Source: Nitrosomonas communis (lineage in GTDB: Bacteria > Pseudomonadota > Gammaproteobacteria > Burkholderiales > Nitrosomonadaceae). From it: a DNA stretch of 40,708 bases. The stretch is taken from assembly GCF_024102715.1 (NCBI RefSeq), contig NZ_JAGFJM010000133.1, positions 1 to 40,708 on the forward strand, in the 5' to 3' direction. This document shows positions 9,395 through 18,870 of the stretch, piece by piece; position 1 is the first letter of the stretch, and the number at the start of each line of letters is the position of its first letter. A program made the position numbers and the translations under genes. Under the pieces are notes generated by a model. It had not been told where the DNA came from. It did no database searches and worked only from the letters and a program-made list of their open reading frames with translations.

Positions 9395-9529
9395 GTGCGC
9401 CTACTTTATCTTACTGTTTTACTGTCTGTCGGGCTGACTGCCTGCGGTCTAAAAGCACCGCTCTATCTGCCGCATGAAACACCACCGCCGCCACAACCAT
9501 CTCAGGATGATGAACGAATAAAGCAATGA
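9395..9529 (+). CDS. lptM: LptM (YifL-type) small lipoprotein
   Basis: A 44-residue lipoprotein starting with GTG at 9395. The signal peptide ends LTACGLKAPLYLP, the diagnostic LptM/YifL motif (LTGCGxKGPLY in relatives), with lipidated Cys17, followed by a short Pro-rich tail. In E. coli LptM binds the LptD/LptE lipopolysaccharide translocon and promotes its maturation. Its stop overlaps the lysA start (ATGA at 9526-9529), the arrangement common in beta- and gammaproteobacteria. No strong Shine-Dalgarno precedes the GTG, and no better in-frame start is seen. Identity is strongly supported by motif plus position despite the short length. Confidence 0.88.
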   Translation: MRLLYLTVLLSVGLTACGLKAPLYLPHETPPPPQPSQDDERIKQ

Positions 9530-10779
9530 GCGGATTTATATCATTTGCGTATCAACACGATCAGCTTTTCGCTGAATCGGTTTCTTTGATCGATATTGCC
9601 AACGAATTCGGCACTCCCTGCTATGTATATTCGCGCGCAGCGCTAACTGCTGCTTATCAGGAATTCAGTCGCGCCTTCGCCGGTCGTGATCATCTCATCT
9701 GCTACGCGGTCAAAGCCAACTCAAATCTAGCCATTCTCAATGTGCTTGCCCGTCTGGGCAGTGGCTTCGATATCGTTTCAGGCGGCGAGTTACAGCGGGT
9801 ACTGAAAGCTGGTGGCAATCCCAGGAAAATCGTGTTTTCGGGTGTGGGAAAAAATCAGGAAGAAATGCGCGCAGCGTTGGCTGCCGATATTCTCTGCTTC
9901 AATATCGAATCAGAAATGGAATTGTTGCGTCTTAACCAGATTGCGCAAGAGATGAACAAAGTTGCACCGGTAAGCCTGCGAGTCAATCCTGATGTCGACG
10001 CTAAAACTCACCCTTATATCTCAACAGGTCTTAAGGAAAACAAATTCGGTATTCCTATGGCTGAGGCGGAACGTATCTATCATGCAGCACGTGAGCTGAG
10101 CCATGTTCATATCACCGGCCTGGATTGCCATATCGGTTCGCAGCTGACTGAAATTGATCCGTTCATTGAAGCCAGTAATAAGATGCTTAATTTACTGGAT
10201 CGTCTGGAAAGTCAGGGATTACATATTGCGCATCTCGATTTGGGAGGTGGTCTGGGTATACGCTATAACCAGGAATCGCCGCCATCAATCAAAGATTATG
10301 TGGCGGCACTATGCGTCACTGTAGGACAAAGGAAGCAGCGCATCCTCATTGAACCTGGCCGCTCGTTGGTCGGTAATACAGGTCTATTACTGACTCGTGT
10401 CGAATACCTTAAGCATGCGCCCCACCGGAATTTTGCCATTGTAGACGCGGCAATGAACGACTTGATGCGTCCAGCGCTATATGATGCCTACCATGAGATC
10501 CTGCCAGTCATTAAAAAGGCAGGTGCTGTTAGTACTTATCAGGTGGTGGGGCCTGTCTGTGAAACAGGTGATTTCATTGGGCACGACCGCAAACTAACCT
10601 TGGCAAAAGATGACTTGCTTGCTGTCATGTCGGCAGGTGCTTATGGAATGAGCATGAGCTCGAATTATAATACTCGCCCCCGTGCAGCAGAGGTTATGGT
10701 GGACGGCGACACTGTCCATTTGATTCGCGCCCGTGAAACAATAGAGCAGCTGATTGCTTCTGAAAAGGTGCTGGACTGA
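9526..10779 (+). CDS. lysA: Diaminopimelate decarboxylase
   Basis: A 417-residue PLP enzyme of fold type III that decarboxylates meso-diaminopimelate to L-lysine, the last step of lysine synthesis. CYAVKANSN carries the PLP-binding Lys63. Other family landmarks are HIGSQLTEIDPF, the phosphate-binding LGGGLGIRY, EPGRSLVGNTG, and GPVCETGDFIG with the dimer-contributed active-site Cys. Length is normal for proteobacterial LysA (about 415-420). The start overlaps lptM by 4 bases, giving translational coupling. The usual dapF partner is not next to it; a squalene synthase follows after 66 bases. Confidence 0.96.
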   Translation: MSGFISFAYQHDQLFAESVSLIDIANEFGTPCYVYSRAALTAAYQEFSRAFAGRDHLICYAVKANSNLAILNVLARLGSGFDIVSGGELQRVLKAGGNPRKIVFSGVGKNQEEMRAALAADILCFNIESEMELLRLNQIAQEMNKVAPVSLRVNPDVDAKTHPYISTGLKENKFGIPMAEAERIYHAARELSHVHITGLDCHIGSQLTEIDPFIEASNKMLNLLDRLESQGLHIAHLDLGGGLGIRYNQESPPSIKDYVAALCVTVGQRKQRILIEPGRSLVGNTGLLLTRVEYLKHAPHRNFAIVDAAMNDLMRPALYDAYHEILPVIKKAGAVSTYQVVGPVCETGDFIGHDRKLTLAKDDLLAVMSAGAYGMSMSSNYNTRPRAAEVMVDGDTVHLIRARETIEQLIASEKVLD

Positions 10780-10845
10780 AATCGGCTATGGATCAAGCTC
10801 AGTAAATCCTCATTATTTGCTCCAGTCCGCTGCATTGATTGATTT

Positions 10846-11913
10846 ATGACAACTTATACCATGACCCGCCCTGCCAGTATTGAAGACAACCACTATCAGG
10901 AGCATATCCTGCAGGGCGTTTCACGCACTTTTGCACTGACGATCCCACAGCTCCCACTCCCGCTCTATCAAGTCATCGGCAATGCCTATTTACTGTGCCG
11001 TATTGTGGATACGGTGGAAGACGATAACGGTTTATCCTCCGAACAAACCCGCAAGTTCGCCGAAATGTTTATCCAGGTCGTCAGTGGCAATGTTGCTGCC
11101 GAATCATTTGCAGAAGCATTATTTCCACTGCTTTCTAACCACACCATTCCTGCCGAGCATGACCTGATCAAGAATACGCCCGCAGTAATCCGCATTACGC
11201 ATAGCTTCAACCCCACCCAGCGCAGGGCATTAGAACGTTGTGTCCGTATCATGGGACAAGGCATGGCAGATTATCAGGAAAGCGAGTCGCTGGCTGGATT
11301 AAAGGATTTAGCAGCCCTTGATCAGTACTGTTACCATGTAGCCGGCGTTGTAGGTGAAATGTTGACCGAATTGTTCTGCGATTATTCGGAAGAGATCAAT
11401 CGCTACAAGCCCACTCTCATGAAATTGGCTGTTTCATTTGGTCAAGGTCTGCAAATGACCAATATCTTGAAAGATATCTGGGAAGATAGAAAGCGTGGCG
11501 CATGCTGGTTGCCACAAGACATTTTCCGGAAAAAAGGATTTGATCTCACTGATTTGCAGGCAGGGCATGCTGACCCTCGATTTCATGAAGGCCTTGGCAT
11601 ATTGATTGGCATTGCCAAGGCTCATTTGCGCAATGCACTCACTTATACCTGCATGATCCCCCCGCAGGAAAAAGGCATCCGTCGCTTCTGCCTTTGGGCG
11701 CTGGGCATGGCCGTGCTGACGCTGAATAAAATCAACCGAAACCGTTCTTTCAGTCAAGGAACTCAAGTCAAGATTTCCCGACTGAGTGTCAAAGCAACTG
11801 TTCTCGTTACCAGCACTTTGGTCAGTCAGGACTGGGCATTACGGCGCATGTTTACATTCGCCTCCCGGCACCTTCCCGAAATGGATATTTTAGGCAATGA
11901 AATATCGTTCTAA
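10846..11913 (+). CDS. Squalene synthase (farnesyl-diphosphate farnesyltransferase type)
   Basis: A 355-residue all-helical trans-isoprenyl synthase. Both Asp-rich Mg2+-binding motifs are present: DTVED at residues 55-59 and DIWED at 210-214 within LQMTNILKDIWEDRKRG. The N-terminal VSRTFALTIPQLP is also typical. The length and these details fit the single-enzyme squalene synthase (eukaryote-like SQS, two FPP plus NADPH to squalene) better than the shorter HpnC/HpnD proteins (about 280 aa). The C-terminal hydrophobic membrane tail of eukaryotic SQS is not evident. Squalene would feed hopanoid synthesis, supported by the hpnA gene 39 bases downstream. Phytoene synthase is a less likely alternative. 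Confidence 0.87.
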   Translation: MTTYTMTRPASIEDNHYQEHILQGVSRTFALTIPQLPLPLYQVIGNAYLLCRIVDTVEDDNGLSSEQTRKFAEMFIQVVSGNVAAESFAEALFPLLSNHTIPAEHDLIKNTPAVIRITHSFNPTQRRALERCVRIMGQGMADYQESESLAGLKDLAALDQYCYHVAGVVGEMLTELFCDYSEEINRYKPTLMKLAVSFGQGLQMTNILKDIWEDRKRGACWLPQDIFRKKGFDLTDLQAGHADPRFHEGLGILIGIAKAHLRNALTYTCMIPPQEKGIRRFCLWALGMAVLTLNKINRNRSFSQGTQVKISRLSVKATVLVTSTLVSQDWALRRMFTFASRHLPEMDILGNEISF

Positions 11914-11952
11914 ACTATACTATTAACTTCATTTTTGCTTATAACCACCATC

Positions 11953-12939
11953 ATGAAATCTCTGGTAACTGGTGCAAATGGTTTCGTTGGTTCAGCAGTG
12001 GTAAGGTGCTTACTGACCGCCGGTCATGAAGTACGTGCATTCGTCAGACGGGGAGGTGATCAGCGCAATCTCACCAAACTCCCTATTGAGACTGTGGAAG
12101 GCGATCTGCGCGATATCACCTCCATAAAACGTGCAGTAACAGGCTGCAACAACCTGTTCCATGTGGCAGCTGATTACCGTCTGTGGGTACCTAATCCAGC
12201 CATCATGTATGACGTGAATGTCAACGGCACCAAAGCATTAATCCTCGCTGGCGCAGAAGTGGGCATAAATCGCATGGTTTATACCAGCAGTGTTGCCACC
12301 CTGGGACTGAACTCAAACAGCTTACCTGCTGATGAAGAGACGCCTTCCAGTCTGGCGACGATAGCCGGACACTATAAACGCTCAAAATTTCTAGCAGAAC
12401 AAGCTGTACAAGCACTTGTGCGTGAACATCAATTGCCATTGGTGACGGTCAATCCATCTACACCAATTGGTCCGCGCGATGTCAAACCCACCCCCACAGG
12501 ACGTATCGTGCTCGACACGCTGCGTGGCAAAATGCCAGCCTATGTCGATACCGGATTAAATGTCGCTCATGTCGATGACATTGCTTATGGTCACCTGCTC
12601 GCATATCAGCATGGAAAGCCGGGCGAACGTTATATCCTGGGTGGCGACGACATGACATTGCTGCAAATACTTCAGACGATAGACGACATCACCGGCAAGC
12701 CTACCAAGCGCAGAAGCATCCCAGTCAAACTGATGTTGCCGATCGCGCATACCATGGAGATCGTTGCCAGAATTACCAAAACCGAACCCCGTGCCACCGT
12801 GGCCAGTATCCATATGGCCAAAAAGAAAATGTTTTTTACCAGTGCTAAAGCGGTGCGGGAATTGGGTTATCAGCCCCGGCCCGCTGTAGAAGCAATTAAA
12901 GATGCCATCGACTGGTTTAGAAGTGCTAATTATTGTTAG
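11953..12939 (+). CDS. hpnA: Hopanoid-associated sugar epimerase HpnA (extended SDR)
   Basis: A 328-residue NAD-dependent epimerase/dehydratase-like protein. The Rossmann motif VTGANGFVGSAVV is right at the N-terminus, with a DVNVNGTKALILAG segment, and HYKRSKFLAEQA supplies the YxxxK catalytic pair. VNPSTPIGPRDVKPTPTGRIV is highly characteristic of HpnA. In hopanoid producers it sits with squalene/hopene genes and is thought to act in hopanoid side-chain formation; its exact reaction is not settled. An upstream TTG at 11935 would add six residues before the Rossmann strand, so the ATG at 11953 is chosen. It ends 34 bases before the convergent RNA methyltransferase. Confidence 0.9.
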   Translation: MKSLVTGANGFVGSAVVRCLLTAGHEVRAFVRRGGDQRNLTKLPIETVEGDLRDITSIKRAVTGCNNLFHVAADYRLWVPNPAIMYDVNVNGTKALILAGAEVGINRMVYTSSVATLGLNSNSLPADEETPSSLATIAGHYKRSKFLAEQAVQALVREHQLPLVTVNPSTPIGPRDVKPTPTGRIVLDTLRGKMPAYVDTGLNVAHVDDIAYGHLLAYQHGKPGERYILGGDDMTLLQILQTIDDITGKPTKRRSIPVKLMLPIAHTMEIVARITKTEPRATVASIHMAKKKMFFTSAKAVRELGYQPRPAVEAIKDAIDWFRSANYC

Positions 12940-12973
12940 ATTTACCAAAAAAATCCTCCTATAACCAAATGCT

Positions 12974-14134
12974 TCATTTTCTCAACATCACCAGCGTTTC
13001 CACATGCGGTGTGTGCGGAAACAAATCGACCAACTGGATCTCGTTGATCTGCCATCCCTTTTTTGCGAACGCCCAGGCATCGCGGGCAAAGGTATCAGGA
13101 TCGCAGGATATGTAGTAAATCGTTCTCAAGGCGATAAAATGCTCAAAAAAACCCTTCATATTCTTTAAACCTGCACGCGGTGGATCCAGCACGAGGGTAT
13201 CGGCATCTGCAATACTCTTTCGTAAGATCTTCCAGATAAAAGGTTTAAACAGATCAATCGGTCGGGCATCCACTTTAGCTAAATTCTTTGCTCGGAGTCG
13301 CTTGATGGCATCCAGACTCGATTCATACGCAATCACTTCATTACAGCCAGATTCAGCAATCACTTCGGTAAAATTGCCGGAGCCGCAAAATAACTCGACC
13401 ACCTTGCCTGGATAAGGATTTTCCTGAAGCTTGCTTCTAAGCCAGGATTTCATCCATTCATTTTGTGCATTATTCCCCTGCTTAAAAGGCCGCTTCTGAT
13501 TGAGTAAAATGTTTTCAGCTGGCAAATTATCATCCAGATCGATGAAATTCCAGTCAAAGCCGACACCAGGTGCCCAATCTTCGCGCGGCAAGCTTTTTAG
13601 CATTCTTTGCAGGAGATTTCTACAAGTATCGTTCAGTACGATACAATCTCCCACCGGGGCAATCTTATGGGAACCTTCAGCCACAAAACCCAATTTCTCA
13701 CCATCGGTTTTAACCTGGAAGCGATTGCGATAACCATAAAGCTGTGGAGAAGGCTGCACCTCGGGCACATGCAGTTGTGCCGTGTCGAATCCAACTCGTT
13801 TCATCGCATAAATCAGGCGATTCCGTTTTTGCTCGAGTTGACTGCCATAATTCGCAATCATCCAGGGACAACCCGAACAAGAATCTTCATCGGCGCCCAG
13901 AAAAACACAGTCGGGTTGCCGTCTTTGACTAGATGATTCAATAAGCTGGACAAGCCTGGCATAGCCATATTTCTTGTTGTTCAGCGGCCGATCGATGACC
14001 TTAAATTCACCCCTATCCCCTGGCCATGTGCCAAACACGAAATAGGAAATGCCCTCCTGCTCATTTCTGACTACACCCAATCCTTTTTGCGATAAATGAG
14101 TCACTTCACCAGTGAATTTCATCTGTTCAGTCAT
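12974..14134 (-). CDS. RumA/RlmD-like RNA (uracil-5-)-methyltransferase with Fe-S cluster
   Basis: A 386-residue class I SAM methyltransferase of the TrmA/RlmD family, expected to make 5-methyluridine in rRNA or tRNA. A TRAM-like beta domain occupies about residues 1-65. Cys76, Cys86 and Cys89 (CVFLGADEDSCSGC), with a later cysteine near GDCIVLNDTC, give the 4Fe-4S pattern of RlmD/RlmC. VVELFCGSGNFTEV is the SAM-binding motif. DTLVLDPPRAGL precedes YYISCDPDTFARD, where Cys344 is the expected nucleophile. It is shorter than E. coli RlmD (433 aa), so the target position (U1939, U747 or other) is left open. It stands between the convergent hpnA and the Hsp70 operon. Confidence 0.87.
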   Translation of the reverse strand: MTEQMKFTGEVTHLSQKGLGVVRNEQEGISYFVFGTWPGDRGEFKVIDRPLNNKKYGYARLVQLIESSSQRRQPDCVFLGADEDSCSGCPWMIANYGSQLEQKRNRLIYAMKRVGFDTAQLHVPEVQPSPQLYGYRNRFQVKTDGEKLGFVAEGSHKIAPVGDCIVLNDTCRNLLQRMLKSLPREDWAPGVGFDWNFIDLDDNLPAENILLNQKRPFKQGNNAQNEWMKSWLRSKLQENPYPGKVVELFCGSGNFTEVIAESGCNEVIAYESSLDAIKRLRAKNLAKVDARPIDLFKPFIWKILRKSIADADTLVLDPPRAGLKNMKGFFEHFIALRTIYYISCDPDTFARDAWAFAKKGWQINEIQLVDLFPHTPHVETLVMLRK

Positions 14135-14218
14135 TATTGGATTTAATTCCTAAAATCGATTTGTCACAGCATCCAAACGTCAGATCAAGCTCTCAATTGC
14201 CGCAATGTTATGACAATA

Positions 14219-17023
14219 TTAATGCACCAGACGCAGTCCAGGCGGCAAGGATTCACCATACATACTGCGCTCGTCAGCTGCCTGCAGCTCAGTTGCGTGC
14301 TGAACCATTGCAACCCACGATGCCGGGCATTTGGCTTTTTGCAAAGATTGAATAATTTGCGCGCGCAACTCTGGCTGGATATCCCGCTCACGGTCTCCGC
14401 TCATGCGTGCCAGCATAGTTGCAGCAAATGCAGCTGGCTGAGTCTTTCTCCAGTCCAGTTTGAGCACATATTGCAGCCAGTCAGCGGCAATCTCAGCCGG
14501 AACGACATTATGGGCGCTGCCATAAAACGGCATCCGGGCACCGATACGCCCTATCGCCCACCAGGTTTGCAGTGACTCTGACCCCTTTTGCAGGCGTTCC
14601 AGCAACCATCCACCCACTTCAATTTTGCGTGCTGCAGGCAAGCGTTCCAATGTGGCGACCAGGCGCACCATATCATCATAGCCTTGATGCTTTGCTCCCG
14701 GTGACTGCTTCGCGGCGCGCTTGCTGGAAGGTTGTAGGTAATAAGCAATATCATCCAGAATCTGGCATTGCGCCAATTCACTTAAACCGCCGCTCACACG
14801 CCGCCACAACGTCCACCATTCCGCCCATACTGCTGCTTCGGGTCTATATTGCACTCCCTGCGCATAAATAGACCACAGCTGCCGCACCCGCCAATCATCC
14901 AGCGGATAACCAAACCCCGGGCGTAAACAAAAGCCAATCAAATTAAACCATAATCTTTCATGCGCGGCGGAATAACGGCGGCGTTGAGCACATTCCCATA
15001 ATGTGCTGAATAACTCCCGCAGTAGAGGCGTATCCCAATCATCGCGCTTGCCTAAAATTTTCTCCAGATCTGCTCGCAGGGTTTTTATCGCTTTGGGATT
15101 GACCTTTTTTGATGGCGGACCATATACCAGACTAATCAGCTCTGCCGCCTCGGCAAAACGTGGATGCAATTGACTGGATATACTGGATACCAATCTATCT
15201 TTGCCACCACGCAATTGGAACTCCAGTTTCCAGCGCTGGGCAGGCTTGCTTTGGGCGACACAAGCCAGTTCAAGAGTACCAACCTCTGTCAGGGTCGTTT
15301 GTAACTGCACCGGCACTTCAGCTGTTGACGCCTGCGCTGTCTCTTTCTCCTGAGTTAACACAGTAGCGAGTGGCGGTAGAAGGGTAAACATAACTTCATT
15401 TAGGGTAACGATGTCCCCTGGATTGAAGGCTCTGTCACTGATCGATGACACCAGATGAAAACGCACTGGTTCACCAATCCGTAAGGCAAAACTGCGTTCA
15501 GTCAATTGAATCGGCTGCCCTTCTTCTGTCCCACGCGGCAGAATGCATACCGCTTGTTGCGTTTCTTGGTCGGCAGCAACCTGAATAAAATAACTCCGTG
15601 CCGAGCCACCACCGATGCTCATACCTTTGCCGCGACGCGCCATGGCATAAGCAACTGCGCCACGGGCCACAGCAAGATCAGGATGTACGTTCAGCAATTG
15701 TTGCAACGGCGCACCGCGCCACTGCGCCAATATATCCAGTAAACGCTGGGATAACAATGCGCTGTTAAAAATGCCGCCATTTAGCAAAATAGCATCTGGA
15801 ATCGGAATGCTGTCATTAGAAGCAAGCTCACCCAATGCCTCGCGTGAGGCTTGCGCATGCAGTGTGAGAAATGCAGCAATGTGCCGGCTGATAGCCGGAT
15901 CAGATACGTAAGGCAGGCCAAATTCAACAATGCCAGCGCGAGTGCGCTGCGGCAGTTCGTCGAGCGGTGTGATCGGTAAAAATCCATCCAGTAACATGCG
16001 ATGCACTGCCTCGCGCTTCAGTTCAGTTGAACGCGCGCCGCCAATCAGTTTGGCACCTGTGCCAAGTATAGTTACCGTGGTTTTTTCCGGTGCACTGGGA
16101 TGCAACAAACATTCCTTGGCATTACGGCATTGTTGCATGAGTTGTGCAAGACTCGCTGCAGTTAGTGGTGCGCCAGAAGTAACCAGTTGTCCTTCTGCAA
16201 CATGCGCCAGCGCCAGATCCATATTATCCCCACCGAGCATCAGATGATTGCCTACCCCGATGCGTGTCAGTTGCACCTGTCCATCTTTGAGCACCACTTT
16301 GATCAGGGTAAGGTCGGTGGTGCCACCACCCACATCACACACCAGAATCAAACGGGTATCCGCTAATACGGTATTGAGCTCCTGTTCATGCACCGCTAAC
16401 CAGTCATAACAGGCTGCTTGCGGTTCTTCAACCAGGCGTGCAGCGGTAAGGCCTGCCAGATGTGCCGCCTCAACAGTCAATGTTCTTGCCCCCTCATCAA
16501 AAGAAGCAGGGACAGTAATGACGACTTCCTGTTTTTCCAAAGGATGCTCAGGAAATTGATGATTCCATGCGCTGCGCACATAGGTGAGATAAGAGGCAGT
16601 GGCATGTACCGGCGAAATTTTGCCGATACCTTCAGCGCCTCCCCATGGCAAAATCGGCGCCATACGATCAACCGCCGCGTAAGATAACCAGCTCTTAGCG
16701 CTGGCAACTAAACGGCCAGGTACTCGTGAGCCCAGTTCGCGCGCCAGCTCGCCAAACACCGCCATCGGTTCCTGTGGATCAATGTGGTTTAACTGCCATG
16801 GCAGATGAAGATCTCGCTCGGCCAACTCCCCTGGGGCAGGATGATAACGTAAAGAAGGTAACAACGGTCTGGCTGCTACTTCACCGGGCGCGACCAATTG
16901 TTCAATGCTAAATACCGCAATCGCTGGCCGGGATATGCTCATATCAGCGTACGCCGCTACGGTATGCGTCGTACCCAGATCAATACCGACTATATAGCGG
17001 CATAGATTTTTTGCTTTACTCAA
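14219..17023 (-). CDS. Divergent Hsp70-family ATPase with long C-terminal DUF3731-type region
   Basis: A 934-residue actin-fold ATPase. Hsp70 nucleotide-binding motifs are clear: IVGIDLGTTHTVAAY (phosphate 1), VEEPQAACYDW, LVCDVGGGTTDLTLIKV (phosphate 2) and ILLNGGIFNSALL (adenosine region). After a shortened substrate-binding-like part (about 480-640), a large helical C-terminal region begins near KVNPKAIKTLRADLEKILGKRDDW. This matches the DUF3731 extension found only in this Hsp70 subgroup. It lacks DnaK's lid and EEVD tail. It lies 8 bases downstream of a second Hsp70 gene and after DUF2760, so the three are co-transcribed. No client or co-chaperone is known; a specialised complex with the other two proteins is an inference. 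Confidence 0.9.
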   Translation of the reverse strand: MSKAKNLCRYIVGIDLGTTHTVAAYADMSISRPAIAVFSIEQLVAPGEVAARPLLPSLRYHPAPGELAERDLHLPWQLNHIDPQEPMAVFGELARELGSRVPGRLVASAKSWLSYAAVDRMAPILPWGGAEGIGKISPVHATASYLTYVRSAWNHQFPEHPLEKQEVVITVPASFDEGARTLTVEAAHLAGLTAARLVEEPQAACYDWLAVHEQELNTVLADTRLILVCDVGGGTTDLTLIKVVLKDGQVQLTRIGVGNHLMLGGDNMDLALAHVAEGQLVTSGAPLTAASLAQLMQQCRNAKECLLHPSAPEKTTVTILGTGAKLIGGARSTELKREAVHRMLLDGFLPITPLDELPQRTRAGIVEFGLPYVSDPAISRHIAAFLTLHAQASREALGELASNDSIPIPDAILLNGGIFNSALLSQRLLDILAQWRGAPLQQLLNVHPDLAVARGAVAYAMARRGKGMSIGGGSARSYFIQVAADQETQQAVCILPRGTEEGQPIQLTERSFALRIGEPVRFHLVSSISDRAFNPGDIVTLNEVMFTLLPPLATVLTQEKETAQASTAEVPVQLQTTLTEVGTLELACVAQSKPAQRWKLEFQLRGGKDRLVSSISSQLHPRFAEAAELISLVYGPPSKKVNPKAIKTLRADLEKILGKRDDWDTPLLRELFSTLWECAQRRRYSAAHERLWFNLIGFCLRPGFGYPLDDWRVRQLWSIYAQGVQYRPEAAVWAEWWTLWRRVSGGLSELAQCQILDDIAYYLQPSSKRAAKQSPGAKHQGYDDMVRLVATLERLPAARKIEVGGWLLERLQKGSESLQTWWAIGRIGARMPFYGSAHNVVPAEIAADWLQYVLKLDWRKTQPAAFAATMLARMSGDRERDIQPELRAQIIQSLQKAKCPASWVAMVQHATELQAADERSMYGESLPPGLRLVH

Positions 17024-17031
17024 AGTTTGCC

Positions 17032-18870
17032 TTACACGCCCCCTCGTACATCAAATTCCACTTTCCAGTGCTCGCCACTGGGCGATACTGCCTCTAGGTG
17101 CAGTGTCCCCATTTCTGTAATAGCCGCTTGCAAGCGTACCGGAACCACTTCACCGGGAGAGCGATTCTCAGCAGGTAAGTTGATTTCGATTTCTTCCAGT
17201 TCCTCTATTTCTTCAGCTAACCAGGAATCTAGCATCATGCCTGCTTGATCTTCACGCCGCACCGATGAACCAAAAAAGCGGAATCTAACCGGCTCGCCGA
17301 CAACCAGGCCAAACTCTTGATTCAGGGCTTCAGTCCGCGTCCCTTCTTCCATGCCAAAAGGTGCAACGCACAGCACCTGCAAGGGAGGTTCAATGCCGGG
17401 AACTGCCGGCATGGCGCTTTCCACACCGATATAATATGCCTTGGCAGTACCGCCACGAATACGCACGCCTTGGCCAAGTCTGACATAGCCATAATAGGCC
17501 GCCCCTTTTGCCACGGCGAGATCTAAATCCGCTCCTTCCAATAAACGGACATTGGGAGCATTTTCCTTTTGTAACCAGCTGTTAAGGACATCGATCATAC
17601 GTTCAACCAGCAGCTGTGCCTTGAATACTCCGCCATTAAACAGAACTGCCGTCGGATGCAAAAAACTGGCGTTTTCTGCCACAGCATTTTCGAAACCTGT
17701 TAATTCCGCAGCAGCGCCAGATTGTCGCGTCAGAAATGCCGCTAAATGCCGGGTAATGGCGGCATCCTGGGCGTAAGGCAAACCAAGCTTAGTTAGGGCG
17801 CCACGTGAGCGGGAGATCAGTTGCGCCGACACTTCCACTTGCGGAAAGAAACCCTCCACAATGGTTTGCGTTACCTCAGCACGGGTCAGTTCGGTACGCA
17901 AAGTCCCGCCAATTAAACGCGAACCGCGGCTGGCCACGACAATGGGCGCTGCCTCTGCATTGGGATCATTTAGCAGAATCTCCTTCCCGCTACGACAGGC
18001 GTGTGTCAGACCCTGCAATTGCCACGGCTCAAGACGGGTACCTTGATTAGCCAGTTTAGCAGCGACTACATGTGCCAATGCCAGATCCATATTGTCGCCG
18101 CCCAGCAGGATATGATCACCCACCGCGATGCGATGCAGTTCGAGATTACCTTGCTGTTCTGTCACCGCAATCAGAGATAAGTCGGTGGTCCCCCCACCTA
18201 CGTCTACCACTAGAATGATATCGCCGAGCTCAACCTGTTTGCGCCAGTTTCCGCTGGTTGCTTGCAGCCAGCTATATAGCGCCGCCTGCGGTTCTTCCAG
18301 CAGAATGAATCGCTCCAGCCCGGCAGCTCGCGCAGCCTCAGCAGTCAAATCTCGCGCTGCTGGATCAAAGGAAGCAGGAACAGTAATCGTTACCGACTGT
18401 TGCGCTAAAGGCACATCAGGGTGTTTATTATTCCAGGCATTGCATAAAACTTGTAAATACTGTATCGAAGCCTGCAATGGTGAAATTTTTTCGACTTCGT
18501 CAGGCGCATCCAGCGGCAGGATGGCAGAGCGCCGATCCACCCCCGCATGACACAGCCAGCTTTTTGCACTGGATGCCACGCGTATCGGCGTGCGTGCACC
18601 CTGACTACGCGCCAATTCACCGACTACATACTGCGGCTCGCTATCCCATGGCAACATTAAATCATTTGGCGCAAACTCATTGGGATGAGGTAAATATAAA
18701 AAAGACGGCAGTAACAACTGCTCTTCCACGTTGCCTGGCGATATCAATTGGGGTATGGCCATGACCTGCTGCTCTACCGTTTCTCCCTGGCTTTGCGTCA
18801 AATCTACAAATGACAAGGCACAATGCGTTGTGCCTAAATCGATACCTACGCTATATCTTGCTTCACTCAC
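17032..18870 (-). CDS. Divergent Hsp70-family protein (DnaK-like, 612 aa)
   Basis: An Hsp70-type ATPase with YSVGIDLGTTHCALSF at residues 6-21, LLEEPQAALYSWL, LVVDVGGGTTDLSLIAV and AVLFNGGVFKAQLL. The nucleotide-binding domain contains insertions relative to DnaK. The C-terminal part (about 480-612) is short, beta-rich and ends EHWKVEFDVRGGV. The neighbouring 934-aa Hsp70 has a matching segment (RWKLEFQLRGG) before its DUF3731 region, so the two are paralogues sharing the same core. The ATG overlaps the DUF2760 stop by 4 bases (18867-18870), giving tight translational coupling. It is not housekeeping DnaK: no grpE or dnaJ is adjacent and the lid is missing. Confidence 0.9.
   Translation of the reverse strand: MSEARYSVGIDLGTTHCALSFVDLTQSQGETVEQQVMAIPQLISPGNVEEQLLLPSFLYLPHPNEFAPNDLMLPWDSEPQYVVGELARSQGARTPIRVASSAKSWLCHAGVDRRSAILPLDAPDEVEKISPLQASIQYLQVLCNAWNNKHPDVPLAQQSVTITVPASFDPAARDLTAEAARAAGLERFILLEEPQAALYSWLQATSGNWRKQVELGDIILVVDVGGGTTDLSLIAVTEQQGNLELHRIAVGDHILLGGDNMDLALAHVVAAKLANQGTRLEPWQLQGLTHACRSGKEILLNDPNAEAAPIVVASRGSRLIGGTLRTELTRAEVTQTIVEGFFPQVEVSAQLISRSRGALTKLGLPYAQDAAITRHLAAFLTRQSGAAAELTGFENAVAENASFLHPTAVLFNGGVFKAQLLVERMIDVLNSWLQKENAPNVRLLEGADLDLAVAKGAAYYGYVRLGQGVRIRGGTAKAYYIGVESAMPAVPGIEPPLQVLCVAPFGMEEGTRTEALNQEFGLVVGEPVRFRFFGSSVRREDQAGMMLDSWLAEEIEELEEIEINLPAENRSPGEVVPVRLQAAITEMGTLHLEAVSPSGEHWKVEFDVRGGV

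Noticed and set aside
11935-11952. TTG start for hpnA, six codons upstream
   Set aside because: The ATG at 11953 begins directly at the Rossmann strand, as in the family.
14210-18764. Many plus-strand ORFs of 60-140 codons opposite the Hsp70 genes
   Set aside because: All are antisense shadows of the clearly conserved Hsp70 frames, with no domain content and no ribosome-binding sites of note.
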